A stretch of DNA of 64,000 nt from Streptomyces sp. NRRL S-87 (GTDB lineage Bacteria; Actinomycetota; Actinomycetes; Streptomycetales; Streptomycetaceae). Where the stretch lies: the NCBI RefSeq assembly GCF_000719335.1, contig NZ_JOGB01000023.1, positions 30,121 through 94,120 on the forward strand. Direction: 5' to 3'. The position numbers were made by a program, and so were the translations under genes. Numbering within the stretch: the stretch's first letter is position 1; every line of letters starts with the position of its first letter. The notes beneath the pieces were generated by a model. That model was not told the origin of the DNA. It saw only the letters and a program-made list of their open reading frames with translations, and did no database searches. Below are positions 1 through 8,392 of this stretch, piece after piece.

Positions 1-55
1 GGCAGTGCCCTGCGGCGGTGACGGCCGCCTGGTACTCCTGCGCGCTGATGCTCAC
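1..55 (-). CDS. Partial CDS, N-terminal 18 codons of a transfer-operon gene
   Basis: A GTG start at 55 overlaps the TGA of the upstream gene (GTGA), and the reading frame stays open to the window edge, giving MSISAQEYQAAVTAAGHC. The overlap implies translational coupling to the gene ending at 52, so this is probably the next member of the transfer operon. Only 18 residues are visible and no family can be named. Confidence 0.55.
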   Translation of the reverse strand, partial: MSISAQEYQAAVTAAGHC

Positions 56-594
56 CGTTCGCCCCCGATGTCGAGGCGGACGTTCACGTCGCCGCCCCGG
101 GAGAGCCACCGGCCGCCGCCTCCGGCGTGGATTCCGCCGACGTGGACCTCGACCGGTTGGGCCGCCTGCCGGGGTACGGTCGTGGTCTTGGCGGCGAGCT
201 TGCCCCGCATGATCGCTCCGGTGCCCAGGAGGAGGACGGCCGAGACGAGGGCGACCTTCCAGATCGTGTCGAGGAGTTCGACTGCCGGAGCGAGCGCGGG
301 GGCGGCGATCCGCATGGCGAGTCCTCCGGACAGGGTGAGGGTGGACAGCGCGGCCGACGCGAGGGCGAGGCCCTTGGCCCAGCCGGGCATCGGTGTGGGC
401 GCCGTGGCGGGGGTGGTGGGGACCGTCTCCAGGCGGGGGGCGATCTCGCGGGCCCACGCGGTGCGTCCGTCCGGGAGGACGACGGGCACGGCGGCCGGGA
501 CGGGTACGGCGTACAGCTCCAGCTCGGCGGCCGGCGTCTGGGGGGTGGGCTGCCAGATCCGGGATGGGGTGACGTGGTCGAGGTGCTGGCTCAT
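52..594 (-). CDS. Membrane protein of the transfer operon
   Basis: The product has 180 residues. Residues about 72-90 and 105-125 are hydrophobic and form two likely transmembrane helices (around LALASAALSTLTLSGGLAM and VALVSAVLLLGTGAI). A basic segment follows, with a tail rich in Gly, His and Val. The gene is separated by a hairpin from the translocase gene upstream and overlaps the next partial gene by the GTGA motif. I do not recognise the family. Its position after an FtsK-like gene suggests an accessory spread/transfer membrane protein (Spd-like), but that is inference from context only. Third-position GC is high and the ATG at 594 is the only reasonable start. Confidence 0.75.
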   Translation of the reverse strand: MSQHLDHVTPSRIWQPTPQTPAAELELYAVPVPAAVPVVLPDGRTAWAREIAPRLETVPTTPATAPTPMPGWAKGLALASAALSTLTLSGGLAMRIAAPALAPAVELLDTIWKVALVSAVLLLGTGAIMRGKLAAKTTTVPRQAAQPVEVHVGGIHAGGGGRWLSRGGDVNVRLDIGGER

Positions 595-624
595 GATGGG
601 TCTCGCTCTCGTTGCGGGAGTGGA

Positions 625-677
625 GAAGCCCGGCGGCCCTTCCTGGCCTGCAATGCGGGGAAGGGGCGCCGGGCTTC
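625..677 (-). terminator. Strong hairpin between translocase and membrane-protein genes
   Basis: Bases 625-643 pair with 659-677 with one mismatch (18 of 19), leaving a 15-nt loop. No U-tract follows, as is usual for Streptomyces terminators. It may terminate, attenuate or stabilise the transfer mRNA at this junction. Confidence 0.6.
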
Positions 678-694
678 GGCATGCTGCTGGTCGG

Positions 695-2269
695 TCAGGG
701 CAGCTTGTAGCGGCCCCGCTCCGGGGAGATCAGGGTCCCTTCGCCGGTCAGCTCGGACAGAACCGCGCCGACGCGTGAGGCGGAGAGGGGTCGGCCACCG
801 TCGTCCTTGAGGGCGGCGACGATCTCGGACTTGGTGAACGTCCCTCCGGCCGCGGCGATGACGGCTTTGATGCGGGACGTCGCCGTCGTACCGCTGGGCT
901 TGCCACTGCCTTGGGCGATCGGGGCGTCGGGGCCCGCAAGGTGCCCAGGAGGACCTTCTCCGGCGCTGGGCTGAACGGCGCCTTCCCCTGTGGTGTGCTC
1001 CGGTACGTCTGGTGGGGTGCCGGGGGTGGCGTGCGCGGCAGCTGGTCCGCCCGGCGTTGGCGGCTGCGGTGCAGAGGCGGCTCCGGGTCGGGGTGGGGCG
1101 AGGATGATGGCGCCGCCTCGGTTGGCGTACGCGCCGCCGGCGACCGGGTGCGAGGCGGTCTCCAAGGGGGTTGGGGTGCCGGTTCCGTAGAGGGCGAGGA
1201 TCGCCGGGTCTAGGCCGTCGACCGGGATCAGGGAGCCGACGCGGAAGAAGCGCATCAGCACCGAGGGGCGGGGGGATCCGAGGAGGTAGGCCATCCCGGC
1301 CGTGCTCGCCCCATGGGGCCGGGCACCGCGTCCGGCGTCGAACCTGCTGCGCAGGGTGGGCGGTCCGTCGAGTCGGGGGATCGGCACGAGCGAGACTCCG
1401 TCGGGCAGCAGACCGTCGGAGACGAGGGAGGCCATCATGCCGCTGGACCAGCGCAGCAGGACGGTGTCGCCCTCCTTCAGCATGCCGCGCAGGGTGTCGC
1501 TGCCGCCCAGCTCCTCGACGTGTCCCGCCTGTGCCGAAAGGCTCACGCCGACGCCGACCGACCGGCCTGTCCTGCCGATCTCCTTGATGAGGTAGGCGGC
1601 CTCCTGGCGGTAGGGGGCTCCGTCTTCGAGCAGCCGGTTGGCCTCGTCGATGCGGATGGTCAGCAACGGGTCCGGCCGGCCAGCGAAGAAGGAGGAGCGG
1701 CCCATCGCGGCGTACCGCTGCATCCGGTCCAAGGCGACTGCGACGGCCGCCCGCAACATCCGAATGGCGTCCTCGGGCGTCGTCACATGCCAGTCGACGT
1801 TCCCTCGCGCCTCCGGCACCGACTGGCCGTATTTGAGGTCGGCGAGCCACGTGCAGATCCCCGACCGCTTCTCGGCGGCCAGGATCAGCTGCAGGGCTCG
1901 GCTCTTGCCCGCGCCGGTCGTCCCGAAGATCGCGGCGCGCTGTGCGCCCGAGCCCGGCTCGTACAGGCGCATCCGGGCGGGCTCGCCGTCGTGGTAGCGG
2001 CCGACGGTGATGTACCCATCGGCGTCCATGACAAGGTCGGTCAGCGGGTCGGGCTCCGGGAGCCCGGCCAGCGGCGGCCTCTTGTAGATGGTGACGAGTG
2101 CGCTCCCGAGGCCGTCGGTCTCGACCGCGACGCACGCGGGGTCGGTGACCCCGAGGGCGGAGCACAGGAGCCGGTGGTCGTAGGTGATGACCCGGCCCTG
2201 GGGGACGGCCACCTCGATCTCGACCACGTCGAAGTCGGCGGCGGCCGGCGTCACCGTCGTGCGGGACAT
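695..2269 (-). CDS. FtsK/TraB-family DNA translocase for conjugal transfer
   Basis: The product has 524 residues. A Walker A motif GTTGAGKS lies at residues 116-123, and a Walker B-like LLTIRIDEA at about 202-210. The last 60 residues (TSRIKAVIAAAGGTFTKSEI onward) read as a winged helix, matching the architecture of Streptomyces TraB proteins, whose C-terminal wHTH recognises short clt repeats. In that family the protein forms a hexameric pump that moves double-stranded DNA between mycelia. The ATG at 2269 overlaps the TGA of the preceding gene (TGATG), which fixes the start; the reading frame extends far upstream but that part is antisense-like shadow. The middle region (about 380-460) is Pro/Ala-rich linker. 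Assignment to TraB rather than chromosomal FtsK rests on size, the missing N-terminal membrane domain and context. Confidence 0.88.
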   Translation of the reverse strand: MSRTTVTPAAADFDVVEIEVAVPQGRVITYDHRLLCSALGVTDPACVAVETDGLGSALVTIYKRPPLAGLPEPDPLTDLVMDADGYITVGRYHDGEPARMRLYEPGSGAQRAAIFGTTGAGKSRALQLILAAEKRSGICTWLADLKYGQSVPEARGNVDWHVTTPEDAIRMLRAAVAVALDRMQRYAAMGRSSFFAGRPDPLLTIRIDEANRLLEDGAPYRQEAAYLIKEIGRTGRSVGVGVSLSAQAGHVEELGGSDTLRGMLKEGDTVLLRWSSGMMASLVSDGLLPDGVSLVPIPRLDGPPTLRSRFDAGRGARPHGASTAGMAYLLGSPRPSVLMRFFRVGSLIPVDGLDPAILALYGTGTPTPLETASHPVAGGAYANRGGAIILAPPRPGAASAPQPPTPGGPAAAHATPGTPPDVPEHTTGEGAVQPSAGEGPPGHLAGPDAPIAQGSGKPSGTTATSRIKAVIAAAGGTFTKSEIVAALKDDGGRPLSASRVGAVLSELTGEGTLISPERGRYKLP

Positions 2270-3108
2270 CACGGCTGCGGCACCTCTTCCCACGCGCCGG
2301 TGGTGGTGTTGCCCCGGCGGACGCGGATGACCTGGGCGCCGGGCATCGCTGTGGGGGCGACCTGCTGGGCCCACACGGACGGGAAGTCCGTCGCGGCGGC
2401 GGCTTTGCCGACGGTGATCTGCTTGCGGCCGGTGCCGTGGCCCGCGACCGCGCCCACTTGGATCAGCGCGACGGGTGCGTTGATGAGCGCGGAGAGCCGT
2501 TCGGTGTCGATGGCCGGGACGGGGTGGCCGGCGGGGGCAACGACGTGGGCGGACCAGTCGTGGGGGCCGGCGGCGCGCAGCTGCTCCAGCCGCGTCCCGG
2601 GGGCGATCCCTCCGGGGACGGCGGCTGCCACCGCCCACCAGGACGCGAGGCGCGCTTCCAGAGGGCCGGTCGTCAGAACCGCGGGCGCCGGGGCAGCGGT
2701 GACCGCTTCGAGGGCCTCCGTACTCTCGCCGGCCCTCGACAGGGCGGCGGCGTTCTGCCGGGCCCACTGGGCCGGGCGCACCCACCAGGTGATCCCAGTC
2801 CACACGGCGGCCGCCGTGAACTCCCAGGGCTGCATCCCGGGGACGCTCTGAAACCCGAGGGTGGCGGCCGTCAGCGTGACGGTGGGGGAGAGGTACATGC
2901 TCTTGAGCCAGGCCGGGGCGGAGTGGGGGGCCACCGACATCAGGAGGCCGCCCCCGGCGGCGAGCGCGCCGGGGACGAGGGCGAGCGCGGCGGTCGGCGT
3001 GACGGTGGAGGCGAGGAGGACGGCAGCGCCGCCCACGGTCCCGGCCCGCCCGGTCATGTCTCGGGTGCGGGTCAGCGCGGCTTGAATGCGTTCGACGGAG
3101 GGCAGCAC
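2269..3108 (-). CDS. Transfer-associated membrane protein
   Basis: The product has 279 residues starting at GTG 3108, preceded by GGAAGG at eight bases. Hydrophobic segments at about residues 22-45 and 55-90 give two or three membrane helices; the remainder is soluble and Ala/Val-rich. It is translationally coupled (TGATG) to the translocase, which suggests it anchors or assists that protein. Homologues are usually annotated only as hypothetical proteins in actinomycete conjugative elements. The low-complexity N-terminal extension that the open frame would allow (up to 3747) runs through a perfect hairpin and antisense to the next gene, so I rejected it. Confidence 0.75.
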   Translation of the reverse strand: MLPSVERIQAALTRTRDMTGRAGTVGGAAVLLASTVTPTAALALVPGALAAGGGLLMSVAPHSAPAWLKSMYLSPTVTLTAATLGFQSVPGMQPWEFTAAAVWTGITWWVRPAQWARQNAAALSRAGESTEALEAVTAAPAPAVLTTGPLEARLASWWAVAAAVPGGIAPGTRLEQLRAAGPHDWSAHVVAPAGHPVPAIDTERLSALINAPVALIQVGAVAGHGTGRKQITVGKAAAATDFPSVWAQQVAPTAMPGAQVIRVRRGNTTTGAWEEVPQP

Positions 3109-3159
3109 GACGAACCCCTTCCAGGGGGTGGTGGTGTGATGGGCAGGACGGGGCCGGCG

Positions 3160-3204
3160 AGGAGCTGGGGAGCACCTCGGCCGGCGAGGTGCTGCCCAGC
3201 TCCT
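3160..3204 (-). terminator. Long hairpin, 19 of 20 bp paired
   Basis: Bases 3160-3179 pair with 3185-3204 around a 5-nt loop with one mismatch. It lies in the gap after the gene ending at 3221. The core GCTGGGGAGCACCT recurs in the hairpin at 7002-7069. Confidence 0.7.
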
Positions 3205-3220
3205 GCCGCGTGCGGCCGGG

Positions 3221-3931
3221 TTACCGGGAGCGGTAGAAGTTGCGGTTGGCCATCTCGATGCCGCCCGGCATGTTCGCGGCCCGCTCGGCGATGGCTCCGT
3301 AGTCGGTCCGGTGCGCGGCCTCAGCCTGGGCGAACAGGACGGCCATCTCCTCGGCATTGGTGGCCATGCGGCGGGCGGCGGCGAGCGCGTTCCGCATCGC
3401 CTGGGCGGCCTGCTGGTGCTCGGCCAGGGTGTTGGTGTCCACCTCCAGGTGGGCGGCCAGGGCCACCTGGTGGTCGACGGACCTGGCGCAGTCGGCAACG
3501 TATTCGTACGTCTCGCGGACCCGGGCGCCGACGCCGCGCAGGGAGCGTCCGGCCTTGGCGAGCTGGGCGACAAGCCGGAGGTAGGTGAAGATCTCCAGCA
3601 TCGCCGTGATGGAGATGCCCATCTTCTCGGCGGCCTCGGCGACGTCCTTGCCCGCGACGCCCGCGGGACGTTCCCGGCCCGTGGGGCCGAGTTCGAGGGC
3701 CGGGGCCGGTTCGAGCGCCGTCGCGGGCTCGGCCGCCGCCGGGGCACCGGCCTGCTTCGGAGCAGCGGCTGGTCCGGGTGCGGGCAGGCTGGGGTTGTAC
3801 TTGGGGACCTGGGCGGTCGGCTGGCCGACCGCAGGAGTGGGCGGGGGTTCCGGCTTCAGGGCCCGGATCTGGGCGGGCGGCGTGAGGGCCGAAGTCGGTC
3901 CGGCAGGCAGCGCCGGGTACTTCTCACTCAT
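3221..3931 (-). CDS. Pro/Ala-rich N-terminus with helical C-terminal domain, transfer operon
   Basis: The product has 236 residues, starting at ATG 3931 behind AGGAG. The first 90 residues are rich in Pro and Ala (PPPTPAVGQPTAQVPKYNPS). The C-terminal 140 residues form a predicted all-alpha bundle (KDVAEAAEKMGISITAMLEI onward) that may be coiled coil. The gene begins eight bases after the stop of the large Gly/Pro-rich membrane protein upstream. Both proteins end in helical modules of similar size, so they may be partners. I do not recognise a family and infer a structural role in transfer. Confidence 0.75.
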   Translation of the reverse strand: MSEKYPALPAGPTSALTPPAQIRALKPEPPPTPAVGQPTAQVPKYNPSLPAPGPAAAPKQAGAPAAAEPATALEPAPALELGPTGRERPAGVAGKDVAEAAEKMGISITAMLEIFTYLRLVAQLAKAGRSLRGVGARVRETYEYVADCARSVDHQVALAAHLEVDTNTLAEHQQAAQAMRNALAAARRMATNAEEMAVLFAQAEAAHRTDYGAIAERAANMPGGIEMANRNFYRSR

Positions 3932-3936
3932 CGGGT

Positions 3937-6093
3937 CTACTCCTGGTGGTAATCGCGCTCGGCTGGGGCGGCGTGCCCGTGGTCGCGGGTGAGGTCGGCC
4001 AGCTCCTGGTGCCGCCAAGCGGCCTGCTTCCCGGCGGTGGCGATGGACTCCGAGGCCTGCGGGAGGGCCTTCTCCAGCGCGAGGGCGTTCTTGCGGATCT
4101 CCGTGGCGTTCTCCATCAGCCGCAACGCGTGCCGCCGCAGCGAGCCGGGGATCTTCAGCCTGTTGATCTCGACTAGCAGCTTCGCCAAGTGGGTGTAGAG
4201 CTTCTGCGCGGCGACGGCGTCGTGGCGGGCTTCCTCGACACGGGCCAGGACCTCGACGGCGATGTCGGCGTCGTTCTCGATCAGGTCGTAGATGGTCAGG
4301 TCGGTGTCGCCGAAGTCGTACGCGACCGGCACGAGGTCGAGCGCGCCACCGCCGGTGCCGCCGGACCATCCGGTGAGGGCGATGCCGGACGCTCCGGCGA
4401 CGACTGGCTCGTCTGAGGTGGGCATGGGGGTGGCTCCTGAGGGTGCGGCTTTAAGGGCAGGACGTACAGGGGTCGGCCCGAGCACGGCGGCCGGTTCGGG
4501 CGCCGGGGGCGGGTCGGGCGGGATGCGGGTCAGGGTCACGACGGGCGGCTCGGGGACCATGCCCGGCGGCGGCTTGGGCGGGCCGTGTCCGACCCACGGG
4601 CCGGCACCCGGCCCCGGCGGCGGGGGCGGTCCTCCCGCGCCGGGCGGCGGCCCCGTGGGGCCCGGAGGAGGACCGGACGGCGGTGGAGGGCCCGAGGGGC
4701 CGGGGGGCGGGGTCGTGGACCCCTGCGCCCCGGGCGCTCCCGCGGCTCCGCAGGAGGCCGCGCGGCGCTTGTTCTGCAACGCCTCCCAGCGGACCCCGGC
4801 CCGGTCCCTGACCCGCGTCCACCCCGAACGTGCCCAGCTCCCGGCCTTCCTGCGGCCCTGGTTGCCCCACGACAGGCCTTCGGCCGTGGCCTTCTTCCCC
4901 CATGTCCAGGTGGACTTGGCGGCCTTCGACCTTGCCGCCCGCACCCCCAGCGCCGAGGCGCTCGCCAGGCCCCGCCGCGCCTTCGCCGCCCCGAGCCGCA
5001 GCCAGGACCGCTTCGGGGAGGGGGGCGAGTTCGGCTTCTTCTTGCCGGACTTCGAGCCGGGGGAGGTGCCCCTCGTCGGGCCACCCTTGCCCTTCTTCTT
5101 GGGACTGGGGGCGCCCCCGCCCTTCCCGGCCTTGGGGGACCCCGGGCCCTTCCCGGACGCGCCCGGCTTGGACCGGCCGGACGCCTTCGGCTTCCCCCCG
5201 GGTCCGGGACCGGACGACGTTGGACCCCCGGCCCCGGATCCGCCGCCCTTGCTCCTGAGGCGGGGCAGGCGCAACCGTGTCCCCTTCGAGCCGCGCGGCG
5301 CTTTCCCACCCGACCGGTCACCCGAGCCGGAACCTGGACCAAGTCCGGTGCCGGCGTCGGGGGGCTTGGGCTTCTTCGTCTTCCCGCCTGACCCGGTGCC
5401 GGACCCGGCTGGGGCGTTCTTCGGCGTCGGCGCCCCGAACCCGGGCGCCTTGCCGTTCGTAGCCTTCCCGAACGGGGATGTGGACCGGTTCGAGGGAGGC
5501 TGGGCAGTCGGACCAGACCGGCCCGAGCCCCCGCCCCCCTTCGACCCGCCGCCTCCGCCGCGGCTCCCGCGGCCGGAGCCGGCCGCCTTCTTCCCGAACT
5601 CGGGGCCCGAGGGGATGCGGGTGCCAGCCGCGGCGGCCGACTTCCCGCCCTTGGCGGCCTTCTCGGCGACGGCCCGGTGGTGGTCGGCGCGGGCCTTGAT
5701 CCAGGAGACCAGGGCGACGGAGCCGCGCAGGCACGCGACGGCGACGGCGGAGGCCACCAGGACGGAGAGGGTGGCGCCCTCCCGGAGGGTCATCGACTGT
5801 CCGGCCGCAGTCGCGGCAAGCCCCTCCGAGGACGTGCCCGCGACTGCTGGGCGATCACTGTCCGTTGCGGTGGCGAGCGGCAGCGACAGGGTGAGCGGCG
5901 GGACGAGGGCCTGGGCGATCAGGGTGGGAAACGCTCCGGCCGGTTCCTCTTCCGTCCGGGGAGCCGTCTCGGCGGCCGGGGCGGCGGCGGGGTTTCCGGT
6001 GACCGGGGACGAGGCGGTCGGCGGGTTGAAGCCGACGGCCGGGAAGGGGATCACCTGGCCTTCGCCAGGGGGTCCTGACTGCTGATCCGTCAT
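3937..6093 (-). CDS. Large Gly/Pro/Lys-rich membrane protein, transfer operon
   Basis: The product has 718 residues. The start is ATG 6093, with GGAGG six to ten bases upstream; the longer open frame to 6237 begins in a CG-repeat hairpin and is rejected. One membrane helix lies near residues 95-125 (LREGATLSVLVASAVAVACL). A highly basic Gly/Ser/Lys/Pro low-complexity region of about 400 residues follows, then a Pro-rich stretch and a C-terminal helical domain of about 140 residues (LIENDADIAVEVLARVEEAR). The basic linker could bind DNA or peptidoglycan, but this is speculation. Strong composition bias explains the many long antisense open frames here. Confidence 0.75.
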   Translation of the reverse strand: MTDQQSGPPGEGQVIPFPAVGFNPPTASSPVTGNPAAAPAAETAPRTEEEPAGAFPTLIAQALVPPLTLSLPLATATDSDRPAVAGTSSEGLAATAAGQSMTLREGATLSVLVASAVAVACLRGSVALVSWIKARADHHRAVAEKAAKGGKSAAAAGTRIPSGPEFGKKAAGSGRGSRGGGGGSKGGGGSGRSGPTAQPPSNRSTSPFGKATNGKAPGFGAPTPKNAPAGSGTGSGGKTKKPKPPDAGTGLGPGSGSGDRSGGKAPRGSKGTRLRLPRLRSKGGGSGAGGPTSSGPGPGGKPKASGRSKPGASGKGPGSPKAGKGGGAPSPKKKGKGGPTRGTSPGSKSGKKKPNSPPSPKRSWLRLGAAKARRGLASASALGVRAARSKAAKSTWTWGKKATAEGLSWGNQGRRKAGSWARSGWTRVRDRAGVRWEALQNKRRAASCGAAGAPGAQGSTTPPPGPSGPPPPSGPPPGPTGPPPGAGGPPPPPGPGAGPWVGHGPPKPPPGMVPEPPVVTLTRIPPDPPPAPEPAAVLGPTPVRPALKAAPSGATPMPTSDEPVVAGASGIALTGWSGGTGGGALDLVPVAYDFGDTDLTIYDLIENDADIAVEVLARVEEARHDAVAAQKLYTHLAKLLVEINRLKIPGSLRRHALRLMENATEIRKNALALEKALPQASESIATAGKQAAWRHQELADLTRDHGHAAPAERDYHQE

Positions 6094-6144
6094 GAGTACC
6101 TCCCTCGAAGGGGGTTGACAGTGAGTGATGGTCGGTGCGAATCT

Positions 6145-6194
6145 CGCGCGCGCGCGACGCGCGCGCGCCTCGGGCCCCGGGAGACCCCGGGGCC
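6145..6194 (-). repeat. Alternating CG tract plus GC hairpin
   Basis: Bases 6145-6168 alternate C and G, broken by a single A, a sequence prone to Z-form or self-pairing. Immediately after, 6173-6180 (GGCCCCGG) pairs with 6187-6194. This fills the gap between the 79-residue gene and the start of the 718-residue gene. Confidence 0.6.
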
Positions 6195-6229
6195 GGGCGG
6201 CAACAACAGCAACAACACGAGCTCGGCGA

Positions 6230-6469
6230 CTACGCAATGTGACGCTGCGCCCAGGTGTGGAGGAGCTCGGCGAGCTCCCGCCACACCTGGTGGTCGTCCG
6301 GGTTCGCGCCCTCCGGGGTCTCCCGGTCGGCCCGCTTCTTCGCGGTGGCCTTCGCGTACTCGACCATCAGCCCGGCGAACTCGCGGGGCGACTTCGCGGC
6401 GGCCTGCCGGGCGTTCCAGAACTGGGCGTGGTTGGCGCGCGTACGGGCGGCCCGCTGCGCTGCGTTCAC
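6230..6469 (-). CDS. Small helical protein of the transfer operon
   Basis: The 79-residue product is charged and probably all helical (FWNARQAAAKSPREFAGLMV; VWRELAELLHTWAQRHIA). The ATG at 6469 overlaps the TGA of the upstream gene (ATGA), so the two are coupled. I recognise no family. Confidence 0.7.
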   Translation of the reverse strand: MNAAQRAARTRANHAQFWNARQAAAKSPREFAGLMVEYAKATAKKRADRETPEGANPDDHQVWRELAELLHTWAQRHIA

Positions 6470-6975
6470 TCCGCGGCCTTGAAGAGGGTCGAGAGCGGCA
6501 TCACGGGTTGTGACGGCTGCGGGGTCTGCTGCTGGGGCTGCGGCTGGGCGGGCACGAGCCCGGAGGCGTCGCTCGCGACGGCCTGGGCGACCTGGTTGAC
6601 CACCCCGGACGGGGCGGCCGTCAGGTGCTTGCTGGCCTTGTGGAGCTCCTTCTGCGCGGCCTTGTCGGCCCGGGCGCGCGGCAGCTCGATGCGGCCCCGG
6701 CGGTAGGCGACCTCCAGGGCCTTCGCGCCGTCCATGATGGCCTGGGCGTGCTTGGCCATCTCCCGCAGGGGGCGGGAGATCCGCCAGGCGTGCAGGCGGG
6801 CGGCGAGGGGGCCGTCGCCCTCGATCGGGTCCTGCAGGAGGTGGCCGTACACCTCATCGGCCAGCACCCGGAAGTCCAGGTGGTAGGCCCTGAAGATCTC
6901 CCGGATCTGCTTGGCGTAGTACGTGCTGCCCTGCTCGGTGAGCAGGAGGTCGCTGGTCCAACGGTCGGAGCTCAC
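6466..6975 (-). CDS. Helical protein of the transfer operon, unknown family
   Basis: I placed the start at GTG 6975 because TGGAGG stands five bases before it; an in-frame ATG at 6987 lacks any ribosome-binding sequence. The protein is about 169 residues, mostly helical with a Gln/Pro-rich tail (PQPQQQTPQPSQPV). It probably acts with the 79-residue protein to which it is coupled. No enzymatic motif is visible. Confidence 0.7.
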   Translation of the reverse strand: MSSDRWTSDLLLTEQGSTYYAKQIREIFRAYHLDFRVLADEVYGHLLQDPIEGDGPLAARLHAWRISRPLREMAKHAQAIMDGAKALEVAYRRGRIELPRARADKAAQKELHKASKHLTAAPSGVVNQVAQAVASDASGLVPAQPQPQQQTPQPSQPVMPLSTLFKAAE

Positions 6976-7001
6976 GAGGTCCTCCATATCTGGTGGTTCA
7001 G

Positions 7002-7069
7002 GTGAGGCCCGCCGCCGACGCCGGGGCGGTGCTGGGGAGCACCTGGCCGGCGACGGCGACGGGCCTCAC
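7002..7069 (-). terminator. Compound hairpin between operon genes
   Basis: Bases 7002-7011 (GTGAGGCCCG) pair perfectly with 7060-7069. Inside, GGTGCT 7028-7033 pairs with AGCACC 7038-7043. The inner core resembles the hairpin at 3160-3204. Confidence 0.55.
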
Positions 7070-7084
7070 GGCCGCGGGGCGGGT

Positions 7085-8392
7085 TCAGACGGTGACGCCC
7101 TCGGGGAGGCGTCCGATGCGGGCAAGGGCTTGCTTGGCGCGGTCCTCGGAGCAACCCACCTCACGGCAGGCGCGGGCGACGGACACCGTTGCGGAACCGG
7201 GGTCCAGGTCCTTCAGGGCGGCATCGAGCTGGTCGTCCGTCAGGGACGGGCGGCGCAGTCGGCCGCGCGATGCGGCGCGGGGGATGCGGGCGGTAGCGGA
7301 GGGCCGCTCCCCGCCGTTAGTGGAGGAAGTCCGCCTCAATGCGGAACCAGCCTTCCCCGCCTTGTCGGACCGGGTGCCGCCTCCGCTTGTCGTCTCCGCT
7401 AGGCCTCCGCCTGCGGCCCGAGTGGCGTCGCCGTTGGCGGAGGTCTTAGCGGAGGGGTGACCTGCGGCTTTCGTGGTGGTGGAGGAGTCGTTGGCGGAGG
7501 GCTGCTCGATGATGGCCGAGACGTCCGGCAGGGGGTCCTCCAGCGCGGCGCCGAGCTTGGCCAAGCGGAGTCGGAGCCGGGCCTGGGCGGGGACCTTGCG
7601 GCCCCTCCCGTAGCGCTCGACGACGAGCATCTTGAACGTGACGCGGGAGCGTTCGAGCTTGACGGCGCTGCGGTAGGAGCGGAGGTCCCACAGGACCATG
7701 CGCCGCCACAAGAGGAATGTCGGCAGCGGCGCGAGGAGCCAGCGCGCCCCTCGCGGGGTGTCGGCCCGTTCGCCGGTCTCGATGCCGACCATCCGGGAGA
7801 CCGCCGAGTAGGCGGCTTCGACGGCGGCGACGAACAGGATGGGCAGGACGGCGTGGAGGCCGACGCCGACCGGGTCGCCCTTCTGCCAGGAGCCGGCCGC
7901 ATTGAAGGCGATCGTCGCGAAGGTGAGGGCGTGGGCCGCCGGGCGCAGGAACCACACCGGGTATCCGGCCCAGGCCAGGGCGAGGGCCAGGGCGAGGAAC
8001 ACGATGATCCCGCTGTCCACGCCGATGGGGAGCAGGTCGGCGATGTGGCGCGGGACCCCGTGGTCGATGCCGAGTTGGCGTACGGCGTCGTAGGAACCGG
8101 CGAAGCCGATGGTGCCGACAAGCGCCGCGCCGACGACAGACAGTCCAAGGAGGGCCCACATGGGCCGCAGGGCCCGCTGGTCCGGCTCCTGGTCGTCGTC
8201 CTCGTCGTCGAGCTCCGGTCCAGCGGACTCGGGTTCCAGGGCGGGCCCGCCCGGCTCCGGGTCGGCGGCGCCCGGCTCCGGCTCCGGGTCGGGAAGGCGG
8301 GCGGGCTCGGACAGCAGGCGGGCGATGTCGGGCTGTCGCCGGGCCAGCAGGCCCAGTTCACGGTCGATGCTGTCGAGCATGGGGGTGCTCAC
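7085..8392 (-). CDS. DUF2637 domain membrane protein
   Basis: The product has 435 residues; the GTG at 8392 overlaps the preceding stop (GTGA). After an acidic, Pro/Glu-rich N-terminus (residues 25-70) come four hydrophobic helices between about 78 and 200, including IGVDSGIIVFLALALALA, the signature of DUF2637. This family is found in actinomycete plasmids and integrative elements beside transfer genes. The C-terminal 90 residues (LTDDQLDAALKDLDPGSATV to the end) resemble a small helix-turn-helix. The likely role is membrane anchoring for the transfer apparatus, possibly with DNA contact. The function is not experimentally established in the family to my knowledge. Confidence 0.82.
   Translation of the reverse strand: MSTPMLDSIDRELGLLARRQPDIARLLSEPARLPDPEPEPGAADPEPGGPALEPESAGPELDDEDDDQEPDQRALRPMWALLGLSVVGAALVGTIGFAGSYDAVRQLGIDHGVPRHIADLLPIGVDSGIIVFLALALALAWAGYPVWFLRPAAHALTFATIAFNAAGSWQKGDPVGVGLHAVLPILFVAAVEAAYSAVSRMVGIETGERADTPRGARWLLAPLPTFLLWRRMVLWDLRSYRSAVKLERSRVTFKMLVVERYGRGRKVPAQARLRLRLAKLGAALEDPLPDVSAIIEQPSANDSSTTTKAAGHPSAKTSANGDATRAAGGGLAETTSGGGTRSDKAGKAGSALRRTSSTNGGERPSATARIPRAASRGRLRRPSLTDDQLDAALKDLDPGSATVSVARACREVGCSEDRAKQALARIGRLPEGVTV

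Noticed and set aside
4292..6085. Long plus-strand open frame opposite the Gly/Pro-rich protein gene
   Set aside because: It mirrors the codon bias of the minus-strand gene and is pure Pro/Gly low complexity; it has no ribosome-binding site.
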